Below the pieces are notes generated by a model. It ran no database searches, was not told the origin of the DNA, and saw nothing but the letters and a program-made list of their open reading frames with translations. The translations under genes and the position numbers were made by a program. From Candidatus Fermentibacterota bacterium (GTDB lineage: Bacteria > Fermentibacterota > Fermentibacteria > Fermentibacterales > Fermentibacteraceae), in the NCBI GenBank assembly GCA_022703195.1, contig JAKLEF010000004.1, forward strand, positions 1-21,252: a stretch of 21,252 bases of DNA. The letters run 5' to 3'. This document shows, one piece after another, positions 1-8,483 of the stretch. Each line of letters opens with the position of its first letter. The stretch's first letter is position 1.

Positions 1-1
1 T

Positions 2-436
2 TCGGCAATCCGCAGGATTCTCGCCGATCCCGCCCTGGCCGCCGGTCTCTCCGCCGGCGGATCCAGGCATGCGGCATCCGAGAGCTCGCCCGAGAGGGCC
101 AGGTCGGACTGGCTCCGCATTGCGGGGATGGAACCGCCACCCGCTCCATTCACGATTCCCGGCCCCGGTTCGCTCGCGGCCGCCCTGCACGATCCCCCGC
201 CGGGCCTCACCCTGGTTCCGCGGCTGGATCCCGGGCCATCCCAGTGGACCTTCGAGGGCACCGTCGTGCTCGATCCGCCTCCCGGCCGGCCGGTCTGCCT
301 GCTGACTGCCTCAGGAACCGGCCGGGCCGGGTCGGAACCCCTCTCGCGCGAACCCCGGGTATTCGAGCTGGGCGGGAGGGTCGTCCTCGAAGGGAGGGGA
401 AGGATCCTCCAGGTGACATGGCTGGCACCTCGATGA
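2..436 (+). CDS. Probable glycosyltransferase, C-terminal part (5'-truncated by window)
   Basis: The frame is open from the left edge (144 codons visible), so this is the 3' end of a longer gene. The first ~42 residues (AIRRILADPALAAGLS, then an Arg/Ser/Glu-rich helix) resemble the last helix of GT4/GT-B glycosyltransferases, where an 'AI..LL.DP.L...L' segment closes the protein. About 100 further residues follow, rich in Pro, Gly and Val with alternating hydrophobic residues, which suggests a small beta-rich extension that ordinary GT4 enzymes lack. The stop overlaps the next start (ATGA, 433-436), so the two genes are probably translationally coupled. The assignment rests on one short helix plus context. 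It could be another cytoplasmic enzyme. Confidence 0.5.
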   Translation, partial: SAIRRILADPALAAGLSAGGSRHAASESSPERARSDWLRIAGMEPPPAPFTIPGPGSLAAALHDPPPGLTLVPRLDPGPSQWTFEGTVVLDPPPGRPVCLLTASGTGRAGSEPLSREPRVFELGGRVVLEGRGRILQVTWLAPR

Positions 437-2049
437 AGCACGCAGCCTTCGCCGCTGCGCTGATCCTCTCCGCAGCACCGTTCCTTGCGGTGTTCGCCGG
501 AGGGCTCGACGGCCTCGTGGGTGTGCCCATGCCCGACCCGCCCGTACCGGGCGATTCCGACACCTACGAGCAGGCATGGCACTTCTGGTGGGTGGGGACC
601 TCCATCCGCTCGGGAACCGATCCCCGGGTCTGTCCCCTGATCGGGTTGCCCGAACCCTATTCGCTCGTCGGCAGCAACATCGGGTGGCCGGACGCACTGC
701 TGGTCGGGCTGGCGGGATCATCCGACCTCCAGGGAGCCGCTTTCTGCTCTCTCCTATGGGGAACCCTGCTGGTTGCCTGTGCGGGCTTCCTGTTCGCCCG
801 GTCCTGGGGCCTGGAGGCCTGGCCTTCGGCCCTTGCGTCGGTCGCCTCGGCATGGGCTCCGGCGAGAGCCGCGCACGTCCTCCAGCACTACCATGTCGCA
901 GGATTCGGATGGGTGCTGCTCTCTATGGCTCTCCTCAGGATCTTCCTGACAAGGGGCGGACGCGGGCTGCTGCCGGTCTTCGCCCTGTCGCTGCTGCTAG
1001 CCTCGATGCAGTCGGCATACCACACCCTTTTCGGAGCACTGGGATCGCTCCTCGTAGCCATATCCACAATCGCCTCCAGGAGCGTTCCCGCAGCCAGGAC
1101 TGCATCGGCCTCCGGAGCCTTCGCGGTCGCCATGATCCTGTCATACCTGTTCTTCGCGTCGTTCCCCGGAGGCATGCCTCCAGGCATGGGAAGGGCGGAG
1201 GCTGTCTACTGGTCGGCCGAGCCAGTGTCCTTCCTGCTGCCTTCTCCGTTCGGTGCACCGTGGGCTCTTTCCGGAGCGGATCCCGTGATGCCGTGGATGC
1301 CCAACCTGTTCGAGGGTGTGGTGACTCCCGGCCTGACCGTGCTGCTGCTGGCTGCGGCGTTCCTCCTGCGCAACCGATCCCGCGCCGCGATGACGGCAGA
1401 GGACAGGAAGGGACTCATCCTCCTGGCCCTCCTGTCGCTCATCCCGTTCTCGCTGGCCCTCGGCCCGTGGCTCAAGTTCATGGGGGTCCCGGTCGGGATC
1501 CCCATGCCCTTCGCGATAGTCCAGGACATACCGATGCTGGAGGGGGCGAGGTCGCCCTCCAGGTTCGCCATCCTCGGGGCCTGCATGCTGGCGGTTCCGG
1601 CAGCGGCTGCCGCAGTGTCGCTCGGGCGGAGGGCGGGCATCGCAGCCGCCCTCCTGGTGGTGCTGGAGCTTGTCCCCCCCGGGCTGCCGACGATCAGCGC
1701 CGCCGTCCCGTCCGTGTACCGCGAGGGGCTCCCGGGGGAGACCGCGCTGGAGATACCGGCCACGGAGATGGCAAGGCGCCACGGATACTTCATGACGGCC
1801 GACGGCCGCGCGAGGCCCGTCTTCTTCCACACTCGGAGGAGCACCGCCGTCTCGGACGTCTTCGATCCGTTCAGGATCGATTCCCCGGACACCGTGAGCG
1901 CCGGGGATGCCATCGCGACAGGAGTCGACGTGATCCTCTACAACCGCTGGATGTACGACCCGGTCGTGCGGGAGGAGATGGATTCCCGCTTCGGGGCCCT
2001 GTTCCCCGGCGCATCATCCTTCGATTCCGTCTGGGTGTGGAGGAGATGA
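433..2049 (+). CDS. Multi-spanning membrane protein, putative GT-C-type glycosyltransferase
   Basis: 538 residues. A hydrophobic N-terminal segment (residues ~3-25) is followed by a loop with GDSDTYEQAWHFWWVG, then roughly ten hydrophobic spans to about residue 430 and a soluble C-terminal part of ~110 residues ending in VWVWRR. The acidic first external loop followed by an aromatic 'HFWW' stretch is typical of GT-C enzymes, which use polyprenyl-phosphate sugars at the outer face of the membrane. I did not recognise a specific family. The start was chosen for the ATGA overlap with the upstream stop, as at other junctions here; ATG 418 (five residues longer) is an alternative with a weak AGGTGA site. 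The gene lies in a glycosyltransferase operon and overlaps the next gene by four bases. A flippase or other glycan-handling membrane protein is not excluded. Confidence 0.6.
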   Translation: MKHAAFAAALILSAAPFLAVFAGGLDGLVGVPMPDPPVPGDSDTYEQAWHFWWVGTSIRSGTDPRVCPLIGLPEPYSLVGSNIGWPDALLVGLAGSSDLQGAAFCSLLWGTLLVACAGFLFARSWGLEAWPSALASVASAWAPARAAHVLQHYHVAGFGWVLLSMALLRIFLTRGGRGLLPVFALSLLLASMQSAYHTLFGALGSLLVAISTIASRSVPAARTASASGAFAVAMILSYLFFASFPGGMPPGMGRAEAVYWSAEPVSFLLPSPFGAPWALSGADPVMPWMPNLFEGVVTPGLTVLLLAAAFLLRNRSRAAMTAEDRKGLILLALLSLIPFSLALGPWLKFMGVPVGIPMPFAIVQDIPMLEGARSPSRFAILGACMLAVPAAAAAVSLGRRAGIAAALLVVLELVPPGLPTISAAVPSVYREGLPGETALEIPATEMARRHGYFMTADGRARPVFFHTRRSTAVSDVFDPFRIDSPDTVSAGDAIATGVDVILYNRWMYDPVVREEMDSRFGALFPGASSFDSVWVWRR

Positions 2050-3152
2050 AGGCCGTACTCGACATGACGATCGTCGCCCATGCACTGGGCGGGGTGGGGA
2101 GATACACCCTCGGGCTCGCGCGGGGCCTCTCGCGGATCGCATCCGGCATGGGCGTGGACATCGGGTTCGTCGACGTTCCCGCGGCCAGGAGGGGCACGCT
2201 CCCGCCGTGGCCGGGGGCTCTCGAGCTTGACGATCCGTTCTACGCGAGGATACGCGGCCTGAGAAGGGCTCCGGGGATTTTCGGCCTCGAGCGTCTCACC
2301 CGCGGCGCGAGGCTCGGCAGGCTCGCCGACGCCGATCTGTATCACGTGAGCGGCGTCCAGCCGCGATATCCGCGCGGCCGCGCAGCGGTCCTCACTTTCT
2401 TCGACCCCTCGGCGCTCGAGCACCCCGAGTGGCACACCCCCGACACTGTGCGATACGCCCGGGAGGAGGCCGACATGGCCCGCCGGGGGGCCGCCCTGCT
2501 GGCCATCTCGGGATGGGCGGCGGCGAGGGCCCGGGATATCTTCGGCCCCGGCATCCCGATAGGAGTCGCGGGCGGTGCCGCCGACGGGATGTTCACACCC
2601 GGCGAACCGGATCCTGCGATACTCGGGACCCTCGGCCTCGAGCCGGGCGGATACCTTCTCCACGTGGGGAACTACGTCCCGAGGAAGAACATCCCTCTCC
2701 TGCTCGAGGCGAGGGCCCTGGCAGCCGGCCGCGGCGCCCGCATGCCCCTGGTGCTCGCCGGAGCCGGGGGATGGCGCGAGCCCGATGCGCGCGCACCGGG
2801 TGTCCTCGCGCTCAGGGCGGTTCCCGATGCGACGATGGTCTCCCTCTACAGGGGGGCCGCGGCACTCCTCCTGCCCAGCCTCTACGAGGGGCTCGGGCTG
2901 CCGGCCCTGGAGGCGATGGCCTGCGGAACCGGGGTGGTCGCCTCCGATGCGACGGCCCTGCCCGAGACCCTCGCGGGCTGCGGCCTGCTCCTGCCGCCCG
3001 GCGATGCCGGAGCCTGGGCGGATGCGATGGCGGCGCTCGAGGATGGCGGGCTGGCGGGCGAACTGGCCGCGAAGGCCCTCGAGAGGCCCCGCCCGACATG
3101 GGACTCCGTGGCGGAGAGGGCCTGCGGTCTGTACCTGGAGGCCGGGAGATGA
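2046..3152 (+). CDS. GT4-family glycosyltransferase
   Basis: 368 residues, a normal length for a GT-B-fold retaining glycosyltransferase that moves a sugar from a nucleotide-sugar donor to a glycan or lipid-linked acceptor in the cytoplasm. The N-terminal acceptor domain carries the glycine-rich GGVGRY motif (~residues 17-22). The donor domain begins near GGYLLHVGNYVPRKNI, and the E-x7-E donor site is EGLGLPALE (E281 and E289), followed by the usual AMACGTGVVASD. ATG 2046 overlaps the previous stop (ATGA) with a GGAGGAG stretch just before it. The stop overlaps the next gene in the same way. Its closest relative in the window by architecture is the gene at 18686-19768. Donor and linkage cannot be read from sequence. 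Confidence 0.88.
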   Translation: MKAVLDMTIVAHALGGVGRYTLGLARGLSRIASGMGVDIGFVDVPAARRGTLPPWPGALELDDPFYARIRGLRRAPGIFGLERLTRGARLGRLADADLYHVSGVQPRYPRGRAAVLTFFDPSALEHPEWHTPDTVRYAREEADMARRGAALLAISGWAAARARDIFGPGIPIGVAGGAADGMFTPGEPDPAILGTLGLEPGGYLLHVGNYVPRKNIPLLLEARALAAGRGARMPLVLAGAGGWREPDARAPGVLALRAVPDATMVSLYRGAAALLLPSLYEGLGLPALEAMACGTGVVASDATALPETLAGCGLLLPPGDAGAWADAMAALEDGGLAGELAAKALERPRPTWDSVAERACGLYLEAGR

Positions 3153-4390
3153 GGATCCTCCACCTCGTCCACAGGTCGCACCCCTTCCACGGGGGCGCCG
3201 AGAGGTACGTCCTTGAGCATGCCCTCGCCTCCTCGAGGTGGGGCCACGAGAGCGTGATCGCCACCACGGACGCCTGGGACATCTCGCTCTTCGCCGACCG
3301 GAAGGCCGCCAGGATTTCCAGGAAGCGTGAAATGCTCGGAGACGTGGAGATCCTCAGATTCCGGGTCGTCCACCCTCCGTTGTCGCCCCTGCTCAGAGCG
3401 TCCCTGCGCCGCCTGCTGCCCGGGGGGCCGGACAGGTTCTTCCACCCGAACCCGTTCATCCCATCGCTCGGAAGGTACCTCACGCGCGACAGGGGCTTCG
3501 CCTTCGTACACGCGAACGCGATGCCCTTCCTCATCTACCAGGGATGGCGGCATGCCCGTGCCCACGGCTGCGGGCTCGCCGCGGTGCCCCATGCCAACAT
3601 AGGGGAAAGGTTCAGGCGCCTGTCGGACATCCGCTACTTCGCGGGCATGCAGCCCCGGATCCTCTCGAACTGCTCCTTCGCGGTGGCCCAGAGCAGGTTC
3701 GAGGAGGGGCTGCTCCTGGAGATGGGCGTCCTGCCCGAGAGGATCCACATCTCCGGCAGCGGCATCGATCCGTCCGAGTTCGAGAACCCGGACATCGCGA
3801 GGGCGCGCCGCCGCCTGGGCGTCGACGGCCCCTACGTCCTCTCCATGACTTCCCACTGCGCCGACAGGGGCACCGGGCATCTCCTCGAGGCCTCCAGGTC
3901 CCTCTGGAGAGCAGGCCTCGACTTCGTGCTGGTGCTCGCCGGCCCCGTGGCTCCGGGCTTCAGGGCGGATCTGGAAACGGCGCTCGAGGATGTCGGACCC
4001 GGGCGAGTCGTGCTCACCGGATACGTCGACAGGGACGAGCGGGCCGGCATCATCGCCGGAGCGGACGTCGTGGCGCTGCCATCCAGGCTCGACTGCTTCG
4101 GGATCATCCTGCTGGAGGCCTGGGCCTGCGGGAGGCCGGTCATCGGCTCCTGGGCCGGAGCCATGCCCGACATGGTCGACGACGGACGCAACGGCTTCCT
4201 CGTCCCGTTCGGGGATTCGGTCACACTTGCCGACAGGATGGCCAGGCTCCTAGGGAATCCCGGCATGAGGTCATCGATGGGGGCCCGGGGAAGGGCCATG
4301 GTCATGCGCGAGAGGACGTGGAGGAAGGTGACGGACCGCTTCTACGGCAGGCTGTCGGAATGCATCCGTCCCGGAGAGGGGCGGCCTTGA
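3149..4390 (+). CDS. GT4-family glycosyltransferase
   Basis: 413 residues. The N-terminus MRILHLVHRSHPFHGGAERY is a classic first beta strand plus the GG-A/I-ERY acceptor-side motif of GT4 enzymes. The donor half starts near YVLSMTSHCADRGTGHLLEA; its nucleotide-sugar site reads SRLDCFGIILLEAWACGRPV, where the first glutamate of the usual E-x7-E motif is aspartate (D315, with E323 kept). This substitution is known in several GT4 subfamilies, so it need not mean loss of activity. ATG 3149 overlaps the previous stop and follows a GGAGG site seven bases upstream. Expected to act in the cytoplasm on a lipid-linked or surface glycan precursor. Together with the preceding gene it forms a pair mirrored at 18686-20859. 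Confidence 0.88.
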   Translation: MRILHLVHRSHPFHGGAERYVLEHALASSRWGHESVIATTDAWDISLFADRKAARISRKREMLGDVEILRFRVVHPPLSPLLRASLRRLLPGGPDRFFHPNPFIPSLGRYLTRDRGFAFVHANAMPFLIYQGWRHARAHGCGLAAVPHANIGERFRRLSDIRYFAGMQPRILSNCSFAVAQSRFEEGLLLEMGVLPERIHISGSGIDPSEFENPDIARARRRLGVDGPYVLSMTSHCADRGTGHLLEASRSLWRAGLDFVLVLAGPVAPGFRADLETALEDVGPGRVVLTGYVDRDERAGIIAGADVVALPSRLDCFGIILLEAWACGRPVIGSWAGAMPDMVDDGRNGFLVPFGDSVTLADRMARLLGNPGMRSSMGARGRAMVMRERTWRKVTDRFYGRLSECIRPGEGRP

Positions 4391-5607
4391 GCAGGTCGAC
4401 CACGGCCCTGGTCGTGACTTTCAACTCCTCGAAGGTGGCGGGAGAGCTGGCCGCGACCCTGGACTCGCTCGCGGACCGATGCGGAGCGGTGGTGGTGGAC
4501 AGCGACTCCCGGGACGGCACCGTGGATCTCCTCGGCAGGCTCATGCCTGGCATCCGCGTCATCTCGACGGGGGTGAACCGGGGATTCGGAAGCGCATGCA
4601 ACCTCGGGCTGTCCAGGGTGGAAACGCCCTATACGCTCCTGCTCAACCACGATGCGCGCATCGACGCCGCCTCCCTCGAACTGCTCGAGCGCTGGCTCGA
4701 TGCGAACCCGGGCACGGCGGCGGTCCAGCCTCTCATAAGGGCCTGGGGCTGGCCCGAGGTGACGGCGAGCCGGGGGATGGGCATCACGGGTATGTACGAG
4801 GGCTACGACCTCGGCTTCATGAGATTCGAGCCGGGGCCTGGGGGCGGCCCGGTCAGGGGGGCGGGGGCGACCGCGGCGGTGTCCCTCTGGAGGACGGACG
4901 TCCTCTCGTCCCTCTCGGGATTCGATCCGGGCTTCTTCATGTACTTCGAGGACGTGGACCTGTGCATCAGGGCGCGCCTCCGGGGCTGGAGCCTGGACGT
5001 GCTGCCCGAAGCGGAGGCGCAGCACATGGTGGGTGTCGCGAGCAGCCGTTCGTCGGCCGGGGTCTGGGAGATCCGCTCGGCATGCAGGCTCGCTATGAAG
5101 TACGGACGCGACCCGGGCAGGGCGAGGATGGCACTCCTCGGGCGCGAGATACGCTCACTGGCCGCCATGAGGACCGGGCTGCCGGCATTCCTGAGAAGGG
5201 TCGCCGCCATCGCGGCCGAGAACGCCGGGAGGACCGGAGAGGTTTTCGAACCCTCGTCGAAGCCTCCATCAGAGCTTCCCGCGGAGAGGAGCCCGCGTCC
5301 CTTCCGGCTCGATCCCGGAGGCATCATCGTCTCCGGACCGGGGTGGGTCTCCGGACGCGCCATGCGCGGATACGGGGCCTTCATTGCCGGTTCGGGATGC
5401 AGGCTGACCGTGGACATGGAATCGCGCGGCGGTCCGGTCACCGGCAGGCTCTACTGCGGAAGCGAGCCGGGAGCAGCCTTCAGGACCGATTCGCGCGGGA
5501 GCCGTTTCTCGTTCATACTCGGGCCGGGCAGGCACTGCCTCGCCGCGGACGACAGGAACTCGGTCATCCTGATATCCGGGATGAGGGTGGATGAGCAGAC
5601 GGGCTGA
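4387..5607 (+). CDS. GT2-family glycosyltransferase with C-terminal extension
   Basis: 406 residues. The first ~240 are a GT-A rhamnosyltransferase-like domain: TTALVVTFNSS at the start, VVVDSDSRDGT in place of the usual 'VVDNGSTDGT', LLLNHDARID as the metal/nucleotide-binding DxD equivalent, and FFMYFEDVDLCIRARLRGW with the catalytic-base ED pair. After an Arg/Ala-rich helical stretch, residues ~290-406 form a Gly/Ser-rich, strand-alternating extension with no recognised motif. The start is TTG 4387, overlapping the previous stop (TTGA) with a GAGAGGGG purine stretch upstream; no ATG lies in a sensible place. Probably transfers a deoxyhexose or hexose from a nucleotide sugar. The extension overlaps the next start by 17 bases. 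Confidence 0.88.
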   Translation: MSRSTTALVVTFNSSKVAGELAATLDSLADRCGAVVVDSDSRDGTVDLLGRLMPGIRVISTGVNRGFGSACNLGLSRVETPYTLLLNHDARIDAASLELLERWLDANPGTAAVQPLIRAWGWPEVTASRGMGITGMYEGYDLGFMRFEPGPGGGPVRGAGATAAVSLWRTDVLSSLSGFDPGFFMYFEDVDLCIRARLRGWSLDVLPEAEAQHMVGVASSRSSAGVWEIRSACRLAMKYGRDPGRARMALLGREIRSLAAMRTGLPAFLRRVAAIAAENAGRTGEVFEPSSKPPSELPAERSPRPFRLDPGGIIVSGPGWVSGRAMRGYGAFIAGSGCRLTVDMESRGGPVTGRLYCGSEPGAAFRTDSRGSRFSFILGPGRHCLAADDRNSVILISGMRVDEQTG

Positions 5608-6382
5608 CATCGCGACGATCCTCCGGTGCGCCGCCTGGGGCCTGGGAGCCGCCGCACTCCACATGGCGGCCGGGGGCCGGCCATGGGCTGCCGCATCGCT
5701 CCTCCTGGCGGCCTCCGGAGCCGCTTCCATCAAAGGGGACGGGATCGCCAGGGCCGCATGCCTCCTGCTGATCTCCGCCGGAGCATCCTTCCCGCAGGCA
5801 GCCGGATGGGTGACGGCGGCAGCGGCATTCCTCGGGATCGCCTGCGGGACGGGATTCATGACGAGAGCCCTCCTGGCCCTCTCGATCCCTCCGGCTTTCC
5901 AGGGCTCGGCTTCGACTGCCGTGGCAGTCGCGAGTTCTGCGGCAGTCCTGTCGGCGTTTTCCGACTCGAGGCGGGCGAGGACGCTGGCGATACTGGCCGG
6001 AGTGGTGCTTGCGATGCTCGTGGAAGGCCCTCCCCGTCCCGGCCCCGAGGCCGAGCTCGTCATACAGGAGACCATGAACGGTCCAGACATCTCCTGGGAG
6101 ACGTTCCACGTCGACGGATCGAAACCCGTCGCGCTTTTGCGCACTCCAGGAATGGAGGGGGGGACGGCCGACCTGGTCTTGGAAGCCGGTGGGGTCAGGG
6201 ATTCCATGCCTGTCGGCCTGGTCTTCGCCTCCGAGGGGGTGCACTCCATCCCGCCCGGGAGGAGCGCCTTCGAGCTGCCGCTGGACGGGGGCTTCGTGGA
6301 GGTCCGCCTGGCCAGGAGATACCGCCCCTTCGAGCACCCGGTGATACACGTCCTGGAGGCGCACGCCCGTGCGGATTCCTGA
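5591..6382 (+). CDS. Unrecognised membrane protein with soluble C-terminal domain
   Basis: 263 residues, family not recognised. Residues ~8-147 hold about five or six Ala/Gly/Leu-rich hydrophobic segments with short Arg-containing turns. Residues ~150-263 are soluble and strand-rich (WETFHVDGSKPVALLRTPG and FVEVRLARRYRPF are examples), probably outside the membrane. ATG 5591 lies 17 bases inside the previous gene, and the 3' end runs 14 bases into the next, so the gene sits mid-operon between a GT2 and a GT-C-like enzyme. That context suggests a part in surface-glycan assembly or display, but no catalytic residues stand out. I make no functional claim beyond this. Confidence 0.75.
   Translation: MSRRADIATILRCAAWGLGAAALHMAAGGRPWAAASLLLAASGAASIKGDGIARAACLLLISAGASFPQAAGWVTAAAAFLGIACGTGFMTRALLALSIPPAFQGSASTAVAVASSAAVLSAFSDSRRARTLAILAGVVLAMLVEGPPRPGPEAELVIQETMNGPDISWETFHVDGSKPVALLRTPGMEGGTADLVLEAGGVRDSMPVGLVFASEGVHSIPPGRSAFELPLDGGFVEVRLARRYRPFEHPVIHVLEAHARADS
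6355..6359 (+). promoter_or_regulatory. Ribosome binding site deciding the GTG start at 6369
   Basis: GGAGG lies nine bases before GTG 6369, inside the 3' end of the preceding gene. It favours GTG over the downstream ATG at 6402, where the purine run touches the start codon. Confidence 0.6.
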
Positions 6383-8483
6383 CATCGCCGCCCTGAGGAG
6401 GATGATCCCCGGCGGATTCGCCGCCCATGCAGCTGGTGCGGTCTTCCTGTTCCTGTTCTGGCGCATCGCGGGCATGCCCGACCCGGGGCTCGCCGGGCGG
6501 CTGATCCCGCTGGCATGGCTCCTTGCCGGTTTCGTCTCCCCGCACGCGGGACCGGGCAGGGCAGGCGCGGCAGCCCTCGTCGTCTCGGCGGCGGCGGGAT
6601 TCTTCTGGGCGACCTCGGATCTCGCGGCGGCCGTCTCGATGGCCTCGATGACCGCAGGCCTGTTCCCTGCGATGATCCGTTCGTTCCGCAGGGGAGGCCG
6701 CCATGCCGCATCCGCCGTCCTGCCCCTGGCGCCGCTGATCCTCCTGTCCGTCCCGTTCACGGGCGACGAACCCCTGAACGCCGCACTCTGCGAAAGCATC
6801 TTCCTCGACGGCGACACCGACGTCTCGGACAATCTCAGGCAGATCGACAGGTGGGCTTCGGTCTCGCCGGAAGCGGGAGCCCCCGTCGCGGGGATCAGCC
6901 ATCAGCAGCCCCTTTTCTCCCTGCTCCTCGTTCCGGGCCTGTGGTTCGGGATACCGGGGTACAGGATCCTGCCCCTGATCGTCTCGATACTGGCCGCGTG
7001 GCTCGCCGGGAGATGCGCAGGGGCCGCCGGATCGAAGGATGGCGCCATGGCGGGTGCTGCGGCCCTTCTGTTCCTGCCGGGCGCCGCCTGTGCGGGGCTG
7101 GCTTATGCCGACTGGGCGGCGGCAGGGATTGTGGCTGCCGGAGCTCTGGGGATCGGCGGCAGGAGACCCCTCCTGGCCGCCCTCGCAGCCGCCCTGGCCC
7201 TCGCAGCCCTGAAGCTGAGATTCGCCCCGCTGGGAGCAGGCCTCGTCATCGCCGCCCTCGCCGGCAGGAGGGGCATGGGGCCGGCAAGGACTGCGATCGC
7301 GGTGATCGCGCTCACCGCCGTCGCCCTGGCGGCGGACCGGTACCTGCTCGGAGGCAGGGTCTTCTGGGTGAGATACGGGAACGTCGAATTCCTGAGCACG
7401 CTCTGGAACCGCACCGTTTCCTCGGGATCGGACCTGCTCCGGCTGCCGGTCTTCGCCATGGTCGACCAGGAGGCCGGGCTCCTCTGGAGGGCTCCGTGGC
7501 TGACAGCCGCGGTCCCTGGAACCGTTGCGCTCGCGAGGGCGAAGACTCCGGCCGGGCGGGCGCTGCTCCTGTCGGGAGCTCTCTATCTCGCCGGCCTGGT
7601 CGTCTGGACTCCCATGGAGTGGCACTCCATGCCCACCCCGGCCGGGCGGTTCTTCATCGCCCTGATGCCGCTGGCCGCTTCCGCCGCCAGCTTCCGCGGC
7701 ATCCCGCGGCCTCTCCTCGCATTGTCGATTCTCGCTTCCGCCATGTACATCGCCGTGCCGGGCCTGCGCTTCAACCACCTGGACGGCTGCGACGCATTCT
7801 TCGACATCCTCGGCCGGGGCCTGCCCGGAAACCTGTGCCTGGCCCTACCTTCGATGGTGAGGCCCGCTGCGACGGTGACTGCGGCATGGTTCGCATTCTG
7901 GGTCCTCCTTTCGATCCTCCTTCTCGCGAGGAGGAACGGGGCGGCCCTCGTCCTGGCGGCGCTGGCCGTTCCCGCCGCCGCCGCGCTCGCCGCCTCGACC
8001 CGCGGCGTGTACGAGGCGGAGGACCTGTCTCCCGACTACCGGATAGGCTGCTCCCTGTATCCGCTCTCGCAGGATCCGCCCGAGAGGATGGCCTGGCCCG
8101 GATCGAGTGAGAGGCTCCTCAGGCTGGGCGAAGCCGGAGACGCAGTCGTGCTGCCGGTTGAACCCGGCGACGGCGGTTCTGTCAGGGTGGAACTCGTGCT
8201 CAGGGGGTTCACCTCAGGGGCGGAGCCGCCCGTGCTGGCCGCCCGTTTCGGCGACTGGTCCCGGCTGTCCGGGGTAGCTTCACCCCAGCAGCCGCTCCCT
8301 GACTGGATCGGAAGGGTGAGGGAGGGCGAGGCCCCGCCGCCTTCCCCCGGGAATGCCCGGGACACCCTGATAGTGCTGGAGGTGCCCTGCGCCGGGGCCG
8401 GCGTGCTGATCCTCTCACCGCAGGGGTCCTATCCGCCCGGCGAGGGGATCTTCCTCGACCGGGTGAGGATCACGGGAACATGA
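6369..8483 (+). CDS. GT-C-type membrane glycosyltransferase with carbohydrate-binding-like C-terminal domain
   Basis: 704 residues. After two or three N-terminal spans comes the loop VPFTGDEPLNAALCESIFLDGDTD; the GDEP...DGD.D pattern matches the first extracytoplasmic loop of GT39/PMT-like GT-C enzymes, whose acidic residues bind the polyprenyl-phosphate-sugar reaction centre. About ten more hydrophobic segments follow to residue ~545. From Y548 the sequence VYEAEDLS opens a ~155-residue non-membrane tail; 'YEAED' is a common opening of CBM6/CBM35-like beta-sandwich modules. The start is GTG 6369, supported by a GGAGG site nine bases upstream. An in-frame ATG at 6402 has an AGGAGG directly abutting it, which is too close. 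Probably adds or ligates a sugar at the periplasmic face. Confidence 0.75.
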   Translation: MRIPDIAALRRMIPGGFAAHAAGAVFLFLFWRIAGMPDPGLAGRLIPLAWLLAGFVSPHAGPGRAGAAALVVSAAAGFFWATSDLAAAVSMASMTAGLFPAMIRSFRRGGRHAASAVLPLAPLILLSVPFTGDEPLNAALCESIFLDGDTDVSDNLRQIDRWASVSPEAGAPVAGISHQQPLFSLLLVPGLWFGIPGYRILPLIVSILAAWLAGRCAGAAGSKDGAMAGAAALLFLPGAACAGLAYADWAAAGIVAAGALGIGGRRPLLAALAAALALAALKLRFAPLGAGLVIAALAGRRGMGPARTAIAVIALTAVALAADRYLLGGRVFWVRYGNVEFLSTLWNRTVSSGSDLLRLPVFAMVDQEAGLLWRAPWLTAAVPGTVALARAKTPAGRALLLSGALYLAGLVVWTPMEWHSMPTPAGRFFIALMPLAASAASFRGIPRPLLALSILASAMYIAVPGLRFNHLDGCDAFFDILGRGLPGNLCLALPSMVRPAATVTAAWFAFWVLLSILLLARRNGAALVLAALAVPAAAALAASTRGVYEAEDLSPDYRIGCSLYPLSQDPPERMAWPGSSERLLRLGEAGDAVVLPVEPGDGGSVRVELVLRGFTSGAEPPVLAARFGDWSRLSGVASPQQPLPDWIGRVREGEAPPPSPGNARDTLIVLEVPCAGAGVLILSPQGSYPPGEGIFLDRVRITGT

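Noticed and set aside
244..432. Upstream extension of the membrane protein to 244
   Set aside because: The extra residues are Arg/Pro/Gly-rich frame shadow of the preceding gene; the ATGA overlap at 433 fits the operon.
6402..6404. ATG 6402 as start of the 704-residue GT-C gene
   Set aside because: AGGAGG abuts the ATG with no spacing, while GTG 6369 has GGAGG at a normal distance and fits the overlap pattern.
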